A stretch of DNA of 23,332 nt from an uncultured Peptococcaceae bacterium (GCA_902492275.1 CABUKW010000032.1:1-23332); one strand, 5' to 3'. Shown: positions 14,588 through 22,309, numbered from the stretch's first letter. Notes: generated by a model from the sequence alone, not told the origin. A program made the numbers and translations.

Positions 14588-15445
14588 CTAATCCTGATAG
14601 AAGGCCATCCCTACGGCGCCCATACCGATATGCGTTCCTACTACATTCCCAATCTGCATATAAACAAACTCGTCGCAATCCACCCGATCCTGTAAGCGCG
14701 CTACGATATATTCTGCCACTTCTTTATTGTCGCAATAGCCCATCGCGCAATACAATTTCTTGGATGAATCAATTTTCTCCGCTAAAATCTCAATCAAACG
14801 CTCCAGAGCTTTATTTTCTTTGTTGCCCCGCACCTTTTCATAGGCGCTGATCACGCCGTTGCTCAGATTGAGAACCGGCTTAATATTCAGCAGCGTTCCA
14901 AACAAATGACTGGCCTTTCCGATACGGCCGCCCTTATGCAGATTATCCAACGAATCCAGCAGGAAATATAAATCCAGCTTTTTGATTACGTTCTCAATGC
15001 CGGATAAAATTTCTTCCACTGCTTTTCCTTCCTCTACCATACGGGCTGCAGACAGCACCACCAGGCCCAAGCCCATGGTGGCCGACCGGCTGTCGAAATT
15101 ATGCACGGCTACCTCGTCCTGCACAAGCCCCGCCGCCAAGACACTGCTCTGATAGGTGCCGCTCAAATCGCAGGAGATATGAATCGAGATGATATGCTCT
15201 GCACCCTCTGCCGCCAATTTACGGTAGGTTTCAGCGAACACGGCAGGAGAGGGCTGCGAAGTCGTGGGCAGCTCTTTTGCTGACCGCAGAATTTCATAAA
15301 ACTCATCATTGGTAATATCGATTTTATCTTTATAGGCTTTTCCATTTACAAACACATCCAGCGGAACCACTTCAATTTGATAGCGCTCTACAAGCTGCGG
15401 CGTTAAATCAGCAGTGCTGTCCGTTACAATTCTGATTTTTGACAT
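14588..15445 (-). CDS. DegV family fatty-acid-binding protein (FakB-like)
   Basis: DegV/FakB proteins bind a fatty acid and present it to the kinase FakA, yielding acyl-phosphate for phospholipid synthesis. The 285-residue protein has the DegV fold signature: N-terminal IRIVTDSTADLTP, then LPTTSQPSPAVF near residue 60, ISCDLSGTYQSS, and LDNLHKGGRIGK followed by LLNIKPVL. The TSQPS and GRIG segments line the lipid-carboxylate site in known FakB structures. The ATG at 15445 has AGGAGG 7 nt upstream; a more distal in-frame ATG at 15466 lies before that site and is rejected. The gene follows fakA by 57 bp with no promoter between them, which supports a FakB role. Fatty-acid specificity cannot be judged. 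Confidence 0.93.
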   Translation of the reverse strand: MSKIRIVTDSTADLTPQLVERYQIEVVPLDVFVNGKAYKDKIDITNDEFYEILRSAKELPTTSQPSPAVFAETYRKLAAEGAEHIISIHISCDLSGTYQSSVLAAGLVQDEVAVHNFDSRSATMGLGLVVLSAARMVEEGKAVEEILSGIENVIKKLDLYFLLDSLDNLHKGGRIGKASHLFGTLLNIKPVLNLSNGVISAYEKVRGNKENKALERLIEILAEKIDSSKKLYCAMGYCDNKEVAEYIVARLQDRVDCDEFVYMQIGNVVGTHIGMGAVGMAFYQD

Positions 15446-15502
15446 CTTCAAACCTCCTGTCGGCAAATGATATGTTTCTGTCAGTGCTAGTGATGTTATC
15501 CA

Positions 15503-17149
15503 TTATTCTACAGAAATCAGATAAGAATATACGGCCTGCGCGCCATAATATAATTCAAATTCTGCATCTGGATAGGCTTCCTGCAAATACTCCAGCAAAG
15601 CGTCGGCCGCCTCTGCCTCCACATCGGCGCCGTAATACAAGGTTACCAGCTCGGCGTCGTCCATTCCGATGGCTTCCAAAATATCAACAACTAGCTGCTG
15701 CATATCTTCTCCCACAGCCTTGATTTTCCCTTCCACAATGCCTAAAAGCTGTCCTTCCTTGATGGTAAATTCATCAATGAAGGTATCCCGCACGGCATAG
15801 GTTACTTCTGCCGAATGGACCTGCTGCATGGATTCGGTCATCGCTTCCGCGTTATCGTCCAATCCTCCTTCGCTGTCGTAGGCCATCAGGGCCGCAATCC
15901 CCTGAGGAATGGTACGGCTGGCCACAACCTTTACTTGGACGTTCTGGCTCATTTTCGCCGCCTGATCGGCTGCCATAATGATATTTTTGTTATTGGGCAG
16001 CAAAATCACCTGATCGGCATTGACTCTTTCAATGGCCTTGAGGAAATCCTCGGTGCTGGGGTTCATGGTCTGCCCGCCGGTGATGACATCATCAACGCCT
16101 AAGCTGCTGAAAAATTCATTCAGCCCTTCTCCTGCGCTGACAGCCACTACAGCCATATGCTTATGCTCCGCCGCCAGCACGTCAACGTTTTCATCGGCCA
16201 CGCCAAACCGCTGGCTTTGGGCCTTCATATTTTCAATTTTAATATCATTCAAATCGCCAAAGGCTCCGAAATATTCCAGCACCTTCCCGGGATGATTGGT
16301 ATGCACATGAACCTTGGTGACTTCCCCCGTGCTGACAACCAAAATACAGTCCCCTAAATCGCCTAAATAGGTGCGGGCAGCCTCAGCATCCACCTGCTCG
16401 TTTTTGCTGCGCACAATCAATTCTGTGCAGTATTGGAAGGTAATCTGTTCCGGATGGATATGGTATTCGGGATAGTCGTTTTCGACTACTACCTCCGCTT
16501 TTTTCTCCGCTGCAAAGTCGGTCTGTCCGGTTAGGCCGGCCAGCATACCCTCCACAATGGTCAGCAGCCCCTTGGCGCCGGCATCTACCACACCGGCCTG
16601 TTTCAGCACCGGCAGGATTTCCGGCGTCCGTTCCAAACTGCGGTAGCCTTCTTTCAAATAGGCCTTCAGGCAGTCCTCAATGGTGAAGCCCTCCTGATAT
16701 ACCTTCGTTAAATATTCGCTGGCTTCCCGACAAACGGTTAGAATGGTGCCTTCCTGCGGTTTTACCACCGCTTTATAGGCAGCCTCCACGCCGCCGGCAA
16801 AACCTTCCACAAAGCTTTTCGCATCGGCTTCGTTTCCTTTGGTGACAAACACCTTGGCAATGCCGCCTAAAATCTGCGATAAAATTACGCCCGAATTGCC
16901 TCTGGCCCCCATCAGCGCGCCATAGGCCATTTGTTCGGCAACCTTGGCAACCGTTACCTCCTCCTCGGGAATCTGCCCTAAAAAGCGGGCCACCGAATTC
17001 AGGGTTAAGGACATATTGGTACCTGTATCGCCATCAGGCACCGGAAAAACATTCAGGCTGTCAATTGATGCTTTATCTGTATTCAATTTGTTTACACCAG
17101 ACAAAACCATGTTCATAAACAGGCTTCCATCGACACATGTATAATCCAC
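15503..17149 (-). CDS. fakA: DAK2-domain fatty acid kinase FakA (YloV-like)
   Basis: ATP-dependent kinase that phosphorylates fatty acids held by FakB. The 548-residue length matches the family. The N-terminal DhaL/DAK2 domain (about 10-205) carries the nucleotide/Mg site VPDGDTGTNM at 37-46, GARGNSGVILSQ near residues 83-94, and VDAGAKGLLTIVEGM. A middle region and the C-terminal FakB-docking domain (about 315-548, with VVAVSAGEGL and LLPNNKNI) follow. The GTG at 17149 has GGAGG 8 nt upstream. In many Bacillota an Asp23-domain gene lies next to fakA. Here it does not, and the only Asp23 domain in the window is the ATPase fusion 4 kb away. The degV gene directly downstream makes a complete FakA-FakB unit. 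Confidence 0.9.
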   Translation of the reverse strand: MDYTCVDGSLFMNMVLSGVNKLNTDKASIDSLNVFPVPDGDTGTNMSLTLNSVARFLGQIPEEEVTVAKVAEQMAYGALMGARGNSGVILSQILGGIAKVFVTKGNEADAKSFVEGFAGGVEAAYKAVVKPQEGTILTVCREASEYLTKVYQEGFTIEDCLKAYLKEGYRSLERTPEILPVLKQAGVVDAGAKGLLTIVEGMLAGLTGQTDFAAEKKAEVVVENDYPEYHIHPEQITFQYCTELIVRSKNEQVDAEAARTYLGDLGDCILVVSTGEVTKVHVHTNHPGKVLEYFGAFGDLNDIKIENMKAQSQRFGVADENVDVLAAEHKHMAVVAVSAGEGLNEFFSSLGVDDVITGGQTMNPSTEDFLKAIERVNADQVILLPNNKNIIMAADQAAKMSQNVQVKVVASRTIPQGIAALMAYDSEGGLDDNAEAMTESMQQVHSAEVTYAVRDTFIDEFTIKEGQLLGIVEGKIKAVGEDMQQLVVDILEAIGMDDAELVTLYYGADVEAEAADALLEYLQEAYPDAEFELYYGAQAVYSYLISVE

Positions 17150-17189
17150 TGCAAGGTCCTCCTCGTTTTACCGATAAATCTATCTTATA

Positions 17190-17218
17190 ATCATACATCA
17201 TTCTGAGGAACTTTGCAA
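17190..17218 (-). promoter_or_regulatory. Promoter of the fakA-degV operon
   Basis: On the minus strand TTGCAA (17213-17218) and TATGAT (17190-17195) are separated by 17 bp, about 40 bp before the fakA start. Four and five bases match consensus. No operator is evident. Confidence 0.68.
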
Positions 17219-17327
17219 ATTTTATCTCTGATTTCCTGAAAAATTTTTCTATATCCACTATCAGAATGACCGCTATCCAGCTTATTTGTCTTTGTTTGCC
17301 AATTTTCGCTGCAAAACTGCGCCAGGA

Positions 17328-18512
17328 TTAGTAATATTCATTGATATACAATTGCTGCTCCGGCCAAAGCTGCTGCAGAATTGCGCCGATTTGCGGCTTG
17401 GCCTGCAATAGGCCCTGCCGTGCAAGCTGACCGGCGCTGCGGGCTCCCATAACGAGCTGGCTCAGCCCGTCGATGGTAATCTGCGCATCGGCTTCTGTTT
17501 TTGCCGCTTCCGGCAACGATTTTACGGCAGCTTGTCCCCCAGCACAGGTTACGTGAAACAGGCCGTCGTTCCAAGGCGCGAAGGAATCTTCCACCGACAG
17601 CTTAAATTGTACAGCAACCTCTGGATAATGCAACGCTTCCAGACACTGCGCCACATCTACAATTCGCGCCATCAAAAAGGGATAGCGCACCACCGCTTTT
17701 TTATCGGCGGCCAACTGGTAAACCAGACTATCGTCATCGGGCAATTCCAGCCATAAACGCTCCTCTGGCGGTACGGCCTGCCGCAAAAAGTCCAGCAAGC
17801 CGGCTTTGGCCTCAGCACAGCACCAGGCCATTTCCCGAATCAGAATTTTCCCTGGCAGCGGCGTCCACAGGCAATAGCCGACGGCCTGTCCCTGCTGCTC
17901 CAGTAAAAAACACTGGGTATGCTCTAAAGCCGCGTCCTCCAGCAGCAGCTGCCAGCCCGTTTCCGTGCGGCAAACAGCGCCGTCATAGGGCTGAATAAAT
18001 TGCTCGTAGACGCGAGCCAACACAGGCTGCGCAGCCAATAAATCGACTTGTTTCATCCGGCCCCATGGCTTGGCCGCACAGCGCAGTTCCTGCGGCGCTA
18101 GCTCCAGCCGCTGATGGAAATAACAAAAGGGCCAGCCGTAACGATAATAAAACTGACCTTCAAAGGGCATCAGCAGACTGACAGGCTGCCGCCGGCGGCG
18201 CTGTTCTTCCAAACAGGCCTTTAAGAGCCGGCGGGCATAGCCCTTGTTTCTGGCCGCTGGCGCCGTATCCACGCCTACAATGTAAGCGCAGGGCAGCAAA
18301 GCGCCCCGCAGCCTTATTGTATAGGGAATCATTTGGGCCGAAGCCTGAAGGGTACCATCCTGAAAGACGCCCAACGTATTCTGCGGCTGGTAATAGCGCT
18401 CAAAATACCACTGCACAAACTGGGGCGTATCGTCAAAGCATTGCCGCCACAGCGCCTCTACCTGCGCTGTATCCTGCGGCTGTGCAAACCGACAATGGGC
18501 TTCCTCACTCAT
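17328..18512 (-). CDS. Eis-like GNAT N-acetyltransferase
   Basis: A 394-residue acetyltransferase of the Eis type. The N-terminal GNAT domain includes the acetyl-CoA site VGVDTAPAARNKGYARRLL (79-97). A second GNAT-like domain and a C-terminal sterol-carrier-like domain (about 290-390, with KLSVEDSF and ITIDGLSQLVMGARSAGQL) follow. The chain ends in tyrosine (NEYY); in Eis enzymes an aromatic C-terminal residue provides its carboxylate to catalysis, so the ending fits. The start ATG overlaps the DUF2156 stop by 4 nt (ATGA). Eis homologues acetylate amines, sometimes aminoglycosides, but the natural substrate here is unknown. Confidence 0.88.
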   Translation of the reverse strand: MSEEAHCRFAQPQDTAQVEALWRQCFDDTPQFVQWYFERYYQPQNTLGVFQDGTLQASAQMIPYTIRLRGALLPCAYIVGVDTAPAARNKGYARRLLKACLEEQRRRRQPVSLLMPFEGQFYYRYGWPFCYFHQRLELAPQELRCAAKPWGRMKQVDLLAAQPVLARVYEQFIQPYDGAVCRTETGWQLLLEDAALEHTQCFLLEQQGQAVGYCLWTPLPGKILIREMAWCCAEAKAGLLDFLRQAVPPEERLWLELPDDDSLVYQLAADKKAVVRYPFLMARIVDVAQCLEALHYPEVAVQFKLSVEDSFAPWNDGLFHVTCAGGQAAVKSLPEAAKTEADAQITIDGLSQLVMGARSAGQLARQGLLQAKPQIGAILQQLWPEQQLYINEYY

Positions 18513-19417
18513 CCTTGATAAACTCCTTTATATTTTTTCACCAATTCTACCGGATGATAAGACAATTTTGCCTTGCGCAGCCCTTCATCGCCGGTGTCCT
18601 CCTCTCGGTTGACAAAGGCCGCATCGGGCCAGGCATGCAGCAGAAATTCCTGATTGATGGCGCCGTACAGCCCGTTTATCAGGCCATTGGCCTTTTCCAC
18701 ATGGATAACCACCGTATCGTCATTGAGTCTTTCTCCCATGGTAAAGGCTTCTATACGGCCGTCAATGCGGATAACGGCGCCCTCATAATCCAGCTGGTCA
18801 AAATAGTCCAGTGCTTCTCGGATTGCTTTCTTTTCACAGAGCAGACCGTCGCTGAATTTCCCGCTGCACTCCTTCTGCTTACACCACAAATTGATATAGT
18901 CCCAGATTTCCTCCCGCATATCGGCAGTCATAGGCTCATACACATAATCGGGATACTGCTTGCGGAAATTGCTGAGATGATTGCGCTTGCTGTGAAATTT
19001 GCGGCCCTTCAGCTCCCGCAAATCGTCGCCGCTGTATAAATAATCCTCTAAATCCCGTTCCTCCTCCAATTGAAACATCCCGGGACATCGCTGTTCTAAG
19101 AGATCGGCAAAGGATTGGGTTACAGCCCGCAGAACAAGGGGCTTACCCTGTGCCGCAAAATAATCCTTTATTTGCAGCAGCACCTTTTTCAAATCGCAGC
19201 TATCATAATCGCCATAGGGCGGTAAAATCCAGTTTTCATCACTTTGCCCCGGCTTAATCACCAGCAGACCGTCTACCACCGCCCATTTGACGGCATAACA
19301 ATCCCGCCAGATAAACAAATTGGTAAAGGTACATTCCGAATTTTGGTATTGCCCTTTCTGGAAATACTCATCAATTAGCGTTTTATCCGCTAAGGTTAAT
19401 TCACGAAATTCTATCAT
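18509..19417 (-). CDS. DUF2156 protein (phosphatidylglycerol lysyltransferase-like domain)
   Basis: A 302-residue protein of the DUF2156 family, related to the soluble aminoacyl-transfer domain of MprF. It begins MIEFRELTLADKTLIDEYF and has the family stretches SECTFTNLFIWRD, KFHSKRNHLSNF and EDTGDEGLRKAKLSYHP. No membrane helices are present, so it lacks the flippase part of MprF. Lipid modification is therefore only one possibility. The ATG at 19417 has GGGTGAG upstream. It is first in a two-gene operon with the Eis-like acetyltransferase. That pairing suggests the two modify the same or related amine-bearing molecules. Confidence 0.85.
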   Translation of the reverse strand: MIEFRELTLADKTLIDEYFQKGQYQNSECTFTNLFIWRDCYAVKWAVVDGLLVIKPGQSDENWILPPYGDYDSCDLKKVLLQIKDYFAAQGKPLVLRAVTQSFADLLEQRCPGMFQLEEERDLEDYLYSGDDLRELKGRKFHSKRNHLSNFRKQYPDYVYEPMTADMREEIWDYINLWCKQKECSGKFSDGLLCEKKAIREALDYFDQLDYEGAVIRIDGRIEAFTMGERLNDDTVVIHVEKANGLINGLYGAINQEFLLHAWPDAAFVNREEDTGDEGLRKAKLSYHPVELVKKYKGVYQG

Positions 19418-19436
19418 TTTTTCTCACCCGTTTAAC

Positions 19437-19465
19437 ATTATACACAAACTTGTCAAGTAACAAAC
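19437..19465 (-). promoter_or_regulatory. Promoter of the DUF2156-acetyltransferase operon with palindromic site
   Basis: A perfect TATAAT (19437-19442, minus strand) lies 20 bp before the gene start, but the -35 at the 17-bp position is poor. An 11-bp palindrome ACTTG-N-CAAGT (19448-19458) fills the spacer. A TTGACA within it is only 8 bp from the -10 and cannot serve as its -35. The remainder of the divergent gap to 19584 is AT-rich, and I see no good promoter for the plus-strand gene. Confidence 0.5.
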
Positions 19466-19584
19466 CCTTTTTCTTATTTTTTCAAAAAATCTAAACATCT
19501 TTTTTAGGATTCTGGCAGCAACCGGCTATTTCCTTTTTTTCTTTCTTATTGTATGATGAAATAAAGAAAAAGGAAGTGAACAAT

Positions 19585-20649
19585 TTGAAGCAGACAACCT
19601 ATCAAAAAGCAAAACAGCTCACTATCTATCCCGCCAACTGTCTGAATGAACGCAGCCCTTTGGCACAATGCAGCACTTGCCAGCAGCTTTGCCCCCAACA
19701 AGGGCTTTCTTGGCAGGAGGACCACTGGCAAGTGACCGATTGCAGTTTGTGCGGGCTTTGCGCTATGGCTTGCCCTACCCAGGTTTTTCAAATCGACCTG
19801 CCGCAGCTTTTGCAGCAGCCTAAAGGACCGCTGCAGCTTTGCTGCCATCAAAATCCATCGGCACCTCCATCGGCTCTTCGCTTGAATTGTTTACAGCAAT
19901 TATCGCCGCTGACGTTGTGTTATCTGCTCTATCAACACCAGCAGATTACCTTATATTTGACGCCAAATCTCTGCCAAAGCTGCCCGCAGCAATGGTATCC
20001 CCAGGGCTTACTGCAGCAGCTTGCGCCCTATCACATTCCGGAGGAACAACTAAACATTGTGCTGCAGGAGCCTGCCGCCCAACCGGAACCAAGCGGCAGC
20101 CCACAGCCGGAAAATCAGCGCCGTGAGCTTTTGCGCAATTTTTGGCATCGCACGGAGGAACAATCGAAGAAAGCAATGGTACAAGCGGCGGAAGCGATTA
20201 CCGCCACTGGTTCCGCCTATTCGGTAAAGGTGACAGAGCCGGAAATCTTTCCCCAACGGCTGCCGCTCTATGCATTATATGTAAAAAAGCGACTGCCTAT
20301 CCATACAGAGGAGCCATTGCCGTTCCGACAGCTCCGCTGCCAAGCCTGCAGCTTTTGCGGCGCTTGCAATCATCTCTGTCCCACGAAAGCTCTAACCATT
20401 ACCGAGCAGGACGGCGAAAAACAACTCCAGTATCAGCCGGAACTTTGCATCAACTGTAATCTTTGCCAAGCTATCTGTATACAGCAAGGCTTACAGTGGG
20501 ATGATTTTATGAGTCAGCGGCAATTTTTGCAAACGCCGCAGTCTTTGGCACACAGCGTTGAAAAAATTTGCAGCAACTGCCAGCACAGCTTCTATCAGTG
20601 GCCGCCGACGGAAGACCAACTCTGTGCCTTTTGCCAGCACAGCGGCTGA
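19585..20649 (+). CDS. Cysteine-rich protein with two 4Fe-4S dicluster domains
   Basis: The only long plus-strand gene, 354 residues. An N-terminal ferredoxin-like part has CSTCQQLC (29-36) and CSLCGLCAMACP (53-64). A middle part (about 80-165) has further cysteines (C86, C87, C102, C112, C130, C133) in a pattern seen in respiratory-enzyme-associated iron-sulfur proteins, with LRLNCLQQLSPLTL and LTPNLCQSCPQQ. A polar linker follows. A second dicluster has CSFCGACNHLCP (255-266) and CINCNLCQAIC (288-298). A final CSNC…CAFC pair (329-332, 347-350) resembles a rubredoxin or zinc knuckle. I chose TTG at 19585 because AAAGGAAGTGA precedes it with good spacing; an in-frame ATG at 19549 has no such site. 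It is probably an electron carrier, partner unknown. Confidence 0.85.
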   Translation: MKQTTYQKAKQLTIYPANCLNERSPLAQCSTCQQLCPQQGLSWQEDHWQVTDCSLCGLCAMACPTQVFQIDLPQLLQQPKGPLQLCCHQNPSAPPSALRLNCLQQLSPLTLCYLLYQHQQITLYLTPNLCQSCPQQWYPQGLLQQLAPYHIPEEQLNIVLQEPAAQPEPSGSPQPENQRRELLRNFWHRTEEQSKKAMVQAAEAITATGSAYSVKVTEPEIFPQRLPLYALYVKKRLPIHTEEPLPFRQLRCQACSFCGACNHLCPTKALTITEQDGEKQLQYQPELCINCNLCQAICIQQGLQWDDFMSQRQFLQTPQSLAHSVEKICSNCQHSFYQWPPTEDQLCAFCQHSG

Positions 20650-20671
20650 TTTTTTCTGCTGACCTCCCGTA

Positions 20672-20695
20672 AGTGGTCGCCATTTGCCGACCACT
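20672..20695. repeat. 8-bp perfect inverted repeat after the iron-sulfur gene
   Basis: AGTGGTCG (20672-20679) and CGACCACT (20688-20695) form a hairpin with an 8-nt loop, starting 23 bp after the iron-sulfur gene stop. It has no T-run of its own, but the bidirectional terminator follows 9 bp later. It may protect the RNA end or assist termination. Confidence 0.55.
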
Positions 20696-20703
20696 GCGAG
20701 ACC

Positions 20704-20753
20704 AAAAAAGGCCGTTGCCCACATGAAGCTTCATGCAGGCAACAACCTTTTGA
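20704..20753. terminator. Bidirectional rho-independent terminator
   Basis: AAAAAAGG (20704-20711) and CCTTTT (20747-20752) frame GTTGCC/GGCAAC and an ATGAAG/CTTCAT centre, making a long near-symmetric hairpin with A-run and T-run on opposite sides. It lies between two convergent genes (the iron-sulfur gene and the RlpA-like gene) and can serve both. Confidence 0.88.
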
Positions 20754-20779
20754 TTTCTCTATATGGAATTTTCCGATCG

Positions 20780-21718
20780 CTACGGATAGGAAACAATTTC
20801 TAACGTCACTTCCCCGACACCCTTGCTGAGCATCCCCAACTCGGAGGCTGCGGCAGTTGATAAATCAATCACCCTGCCATAGGTGTAAGGCCCGCGGTCA
20901 TTAATCCGCACCTCTACCGATTTTTTGTTCCACTGGGCAGTTACCCGCACAATGGTGCCAAAAGGTAAGGTTTTGTGCGCCGCTGTATAAGCATTTTTAT
21001 TATAGGCCTCTCCGCTGGAAGTTCTCCTTCCCTGGAATTTGGCTCCATAATAAGAAGCAATGCCGCGCTCGTAAATACTGCCGCTTACCGTACTGGCAGA
21101 GGCGCTGCGGCTTTGTAACCCAGCAGATCGAGAAACCACCGGTGCCGATGTTTTCTGATAAAGGGGCAAATTCAATACCTTTTTGTAGGTAATGCCTCCA
21201 TTGCTAGCATTAAATATGGCAGCTTCTTTTTTCTTTTTACTGTCATGGATGGTCAAGACACAAGTGTCCTTATTCCAGACAACAGAACAGTTCATTAAGT
21301 CGGCATAGAAGTGAACCGGCAAATATAAAATGCTGTCCTCATGTTTGAGCGTATAGGTTTTATCGTTCAAACTGTAGGCCTCGCATTTTTTCAGGTCGAC
21401 AACCAACTGATAGCGCTCTGCTCCTGCAGTGACAATCACTTTGTCTTCTGCTTCCCCCACGGCCCAGCTTACGCTGGCGCCATAGGCAGCCAATACCTCC
21501 CGCAACGGCAGGTAGGTAACATCTCCGCTTTTAATCGCTGCATTCTCGCATTTTATTGTTTGTGTTCCATATTCAATGAGTAAGCTATCTTCTTCTGCAT
21601 CATAAAATGCACCTGCATCCTCAACCGATGCAGATTCTCCTTCGGTGGCAGCACATACCGGCATGGCCAGTAATAACAGAGAAAGTGTCAAAAAAGTTAT
21701 GCACCATAACTTCTTCAT
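20780..21718 (-). CDS. Secreted RlpA-like double-psi beta-barrel protein with copper-amine-oxidase-like N-terminal domain
   Basis: A 312-residue exported protein. Residues 1-24 are a signal peptide (MKKLWC, a leucine-rich core, then VCAA). Residues about 40-160 resemble the copper amine oxidase N-terminal domain (two repeats with VTYLPLREVLAAYGASVSW and ILYLPVHFYADLMNCSVVW), a wall/surface-binding module in Bacillota. A serine-rich linker leads to the RlpA/barwin-like domain (218-310): GIASYYGAKFQGRRTSSGE, then LPFGTIVRVT, VRINDRGPY and GRVIDLS. RlpA proteins cleave glycan strands lacking stem peptides or bind septal peptidoglycan. I chose ATG 21718 because AAAGGAG lies about 8 nt before it; a TTG at 21724 sits in that site. 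It has its own promoter and terminator. Confidence 0.92.
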   Translation of the reverse strand: MKKLWCITFLTLSLLLLAMPVCAATEGESASVEDAGAFYDAEEDSLLIEYGTQTIKCENAAIKSGDVTYLPLREVLAAYGASVSWAVGEAEDKVIVTAGAERYQLVVDLKKCEAYSLNDKTYTLKHEDSILYLPVHFYADLMNCSVVWNKDTCVLTIHDSKKKKEAAIFNASNGGITYKKVLNLPLYQKTSAPVVSRSAGLQSRSASASTVSGSIYERGIASYYGAKFQGRRTSSGEAYNKNAYTAAHKTLPFGTIVRVTAQWNKKSVEVRINDRGPYTYGRVIDLSTAAASELGMLSKGVGEVTLEIVSYP

Positions 21719-21750
21719 TGGCAACTCTCCTTTCCATCTGAATTGGTCTT

Positions 21751-21779
21751 ATTATACCAAAAATATGGCGTTCCGTAAA
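21751..21779 (-). promoter_or_regulatory. Promoter of the RlpA-like gene
   Basis: On the minus strand TTTACG (21774-21779) and a perfect TATAAT (21751-21756) with extended TGG are 17 bp apart, about 30 bp before the start codon. Confidence 0.82.
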
Positions 21780-22034
21780 GTTTTTCTCCTACTGCAATAC
21801 AATCCTGTAAAATTCTTTCATTTTCCTGTATCATTTTGCCCCTATTTGATAAGAATAATACACATATAAAATAAATTTTTTCTACAAATAACAAAAACAA
21901 CGGTTATCGTAAAAAACAGCTTAACCAAGCATTTTTCTTTTACATTACAAAAATTTACAATCCCCATTTTTTTCTGTTGTTCTCCATGTAGAAACCATTT
22001 TATTTGATTGTTAAAAAATAAAAACCAATTCCAC
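21780..22034. other. AT-rich intergenic stretch without a convincing gene
   Basis: About 255 bp rich in A and T runs. Short frames exist on both strands, but none has a ribosome site or a recognisable product. I see no tRNA or riboswitch motif. It may hold upstream regulatory sites for the RlpA-like gene. Confidence 0.5.
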
Positions 22035-22065
22035 AAAAAATGGCCCTGAAATTGCTTTCAGAACC
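22035..22065 (-). terminator. Leftward rho-independent terminator beyond menG
   Basis: On the minus strand GGTTCTGAAA (22056-22065) pairs with TTTCAGGGCC (22042-22051), ten pairs including two G-U, with a 4-nt loop and a following ATTTTTT. The only leftward gene that could use it is menG, which ends at 22310, so the menG transcript would run antisense through the small gene at 22136-22309. Confidence 0.65.
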
Positions 22066-22083
22066 GTCTATTCTACAATTATT

Positions 22084-22103
22084 TAGTTACAAAGTAGTTA
22101 CAA
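22084..22103. repeat. Direct repeat TAGTTACAA, 11-bp period
   Basis: TAGTTACAA occurs at 22084-22092 and again at 22095-22103, one helical turn apart, about 30 bp before the small membrane-protein start. This spacing suits a regulator binding one DNA face. A weak plus-strand promoter (TTGCTT 22052-22057, 16-bp spacer, TACAAT 22074-22079) lies just upstream. Confidence 0.4.
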
Positions 22104-22135
22104 TTTCAAAAAATGATGCAAAAGGAGGGAGTTCC

Positions 22136-22309
22136 TTGCAGAAACGCTATCAAATTTTACAAAGTTGTTTTCTTTTTTTCATGATCCTGTTGCTGGGAAA
22201 ATTGGCTTATGAGCAATTTTATCGTAGCGCGCTGATTACCAACACCCTAGCCGCTGACGCGCCCTGGCTGATTTGGCTACGACAACTTTTGCGCCAACTG
22301 CCTTTTTGA
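22136..22309 (+). CDS. Predicted small single-pass membrane protein (57 residues)
   Basis: A TTG start at 22136 is preceded by AAAGGAGG with 7-nt spacing, one of the best ribosome sites in the window. The product starts MQKRYQIL, has one hydrophobic helix (about residues 10-24, CFLFFMILLLGKLAY), a short polar middle, and an amphipathic tail with APWLIWLRQLLRQLPF. The basic N-terminus suggests an N-inside orientation. I do not recognise a family. Its stop codon abuts the stop codon of the convergent menG gene with no base between them. An upstream in-frame ATG at 22040 lacks a ribosome site. It could be spurious, but the ribosome site and the membrane-like composition favour a real gene. Confidence 0.55.
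   Translation: MQKRYQILQSCFLFFMILLLGKLAYEQFYRSALITNTLAADAPWLIWLRQLLRQLPF

Noticed and set aside
14355..14678. Minus-strand frame spanning the AraC-type gene start and the DegV end
   Set aside because: It crosses the DegV terminator and the AraC promoter and overlaps both genes in another frame.
19549..19584. Upstream ATG of the iron-sulfur gene
   Set aside because: It is in frame but has no ribosome site, whereas the TTG at 19585 has a near-perfect one.
21842..22036. Hydrophobic minus-strand frame of 64 codons
   Set aside because: It lies in AT-rich DNA where hydrophobic shadows are expected, has no ribosome site, and starts after a terminator.
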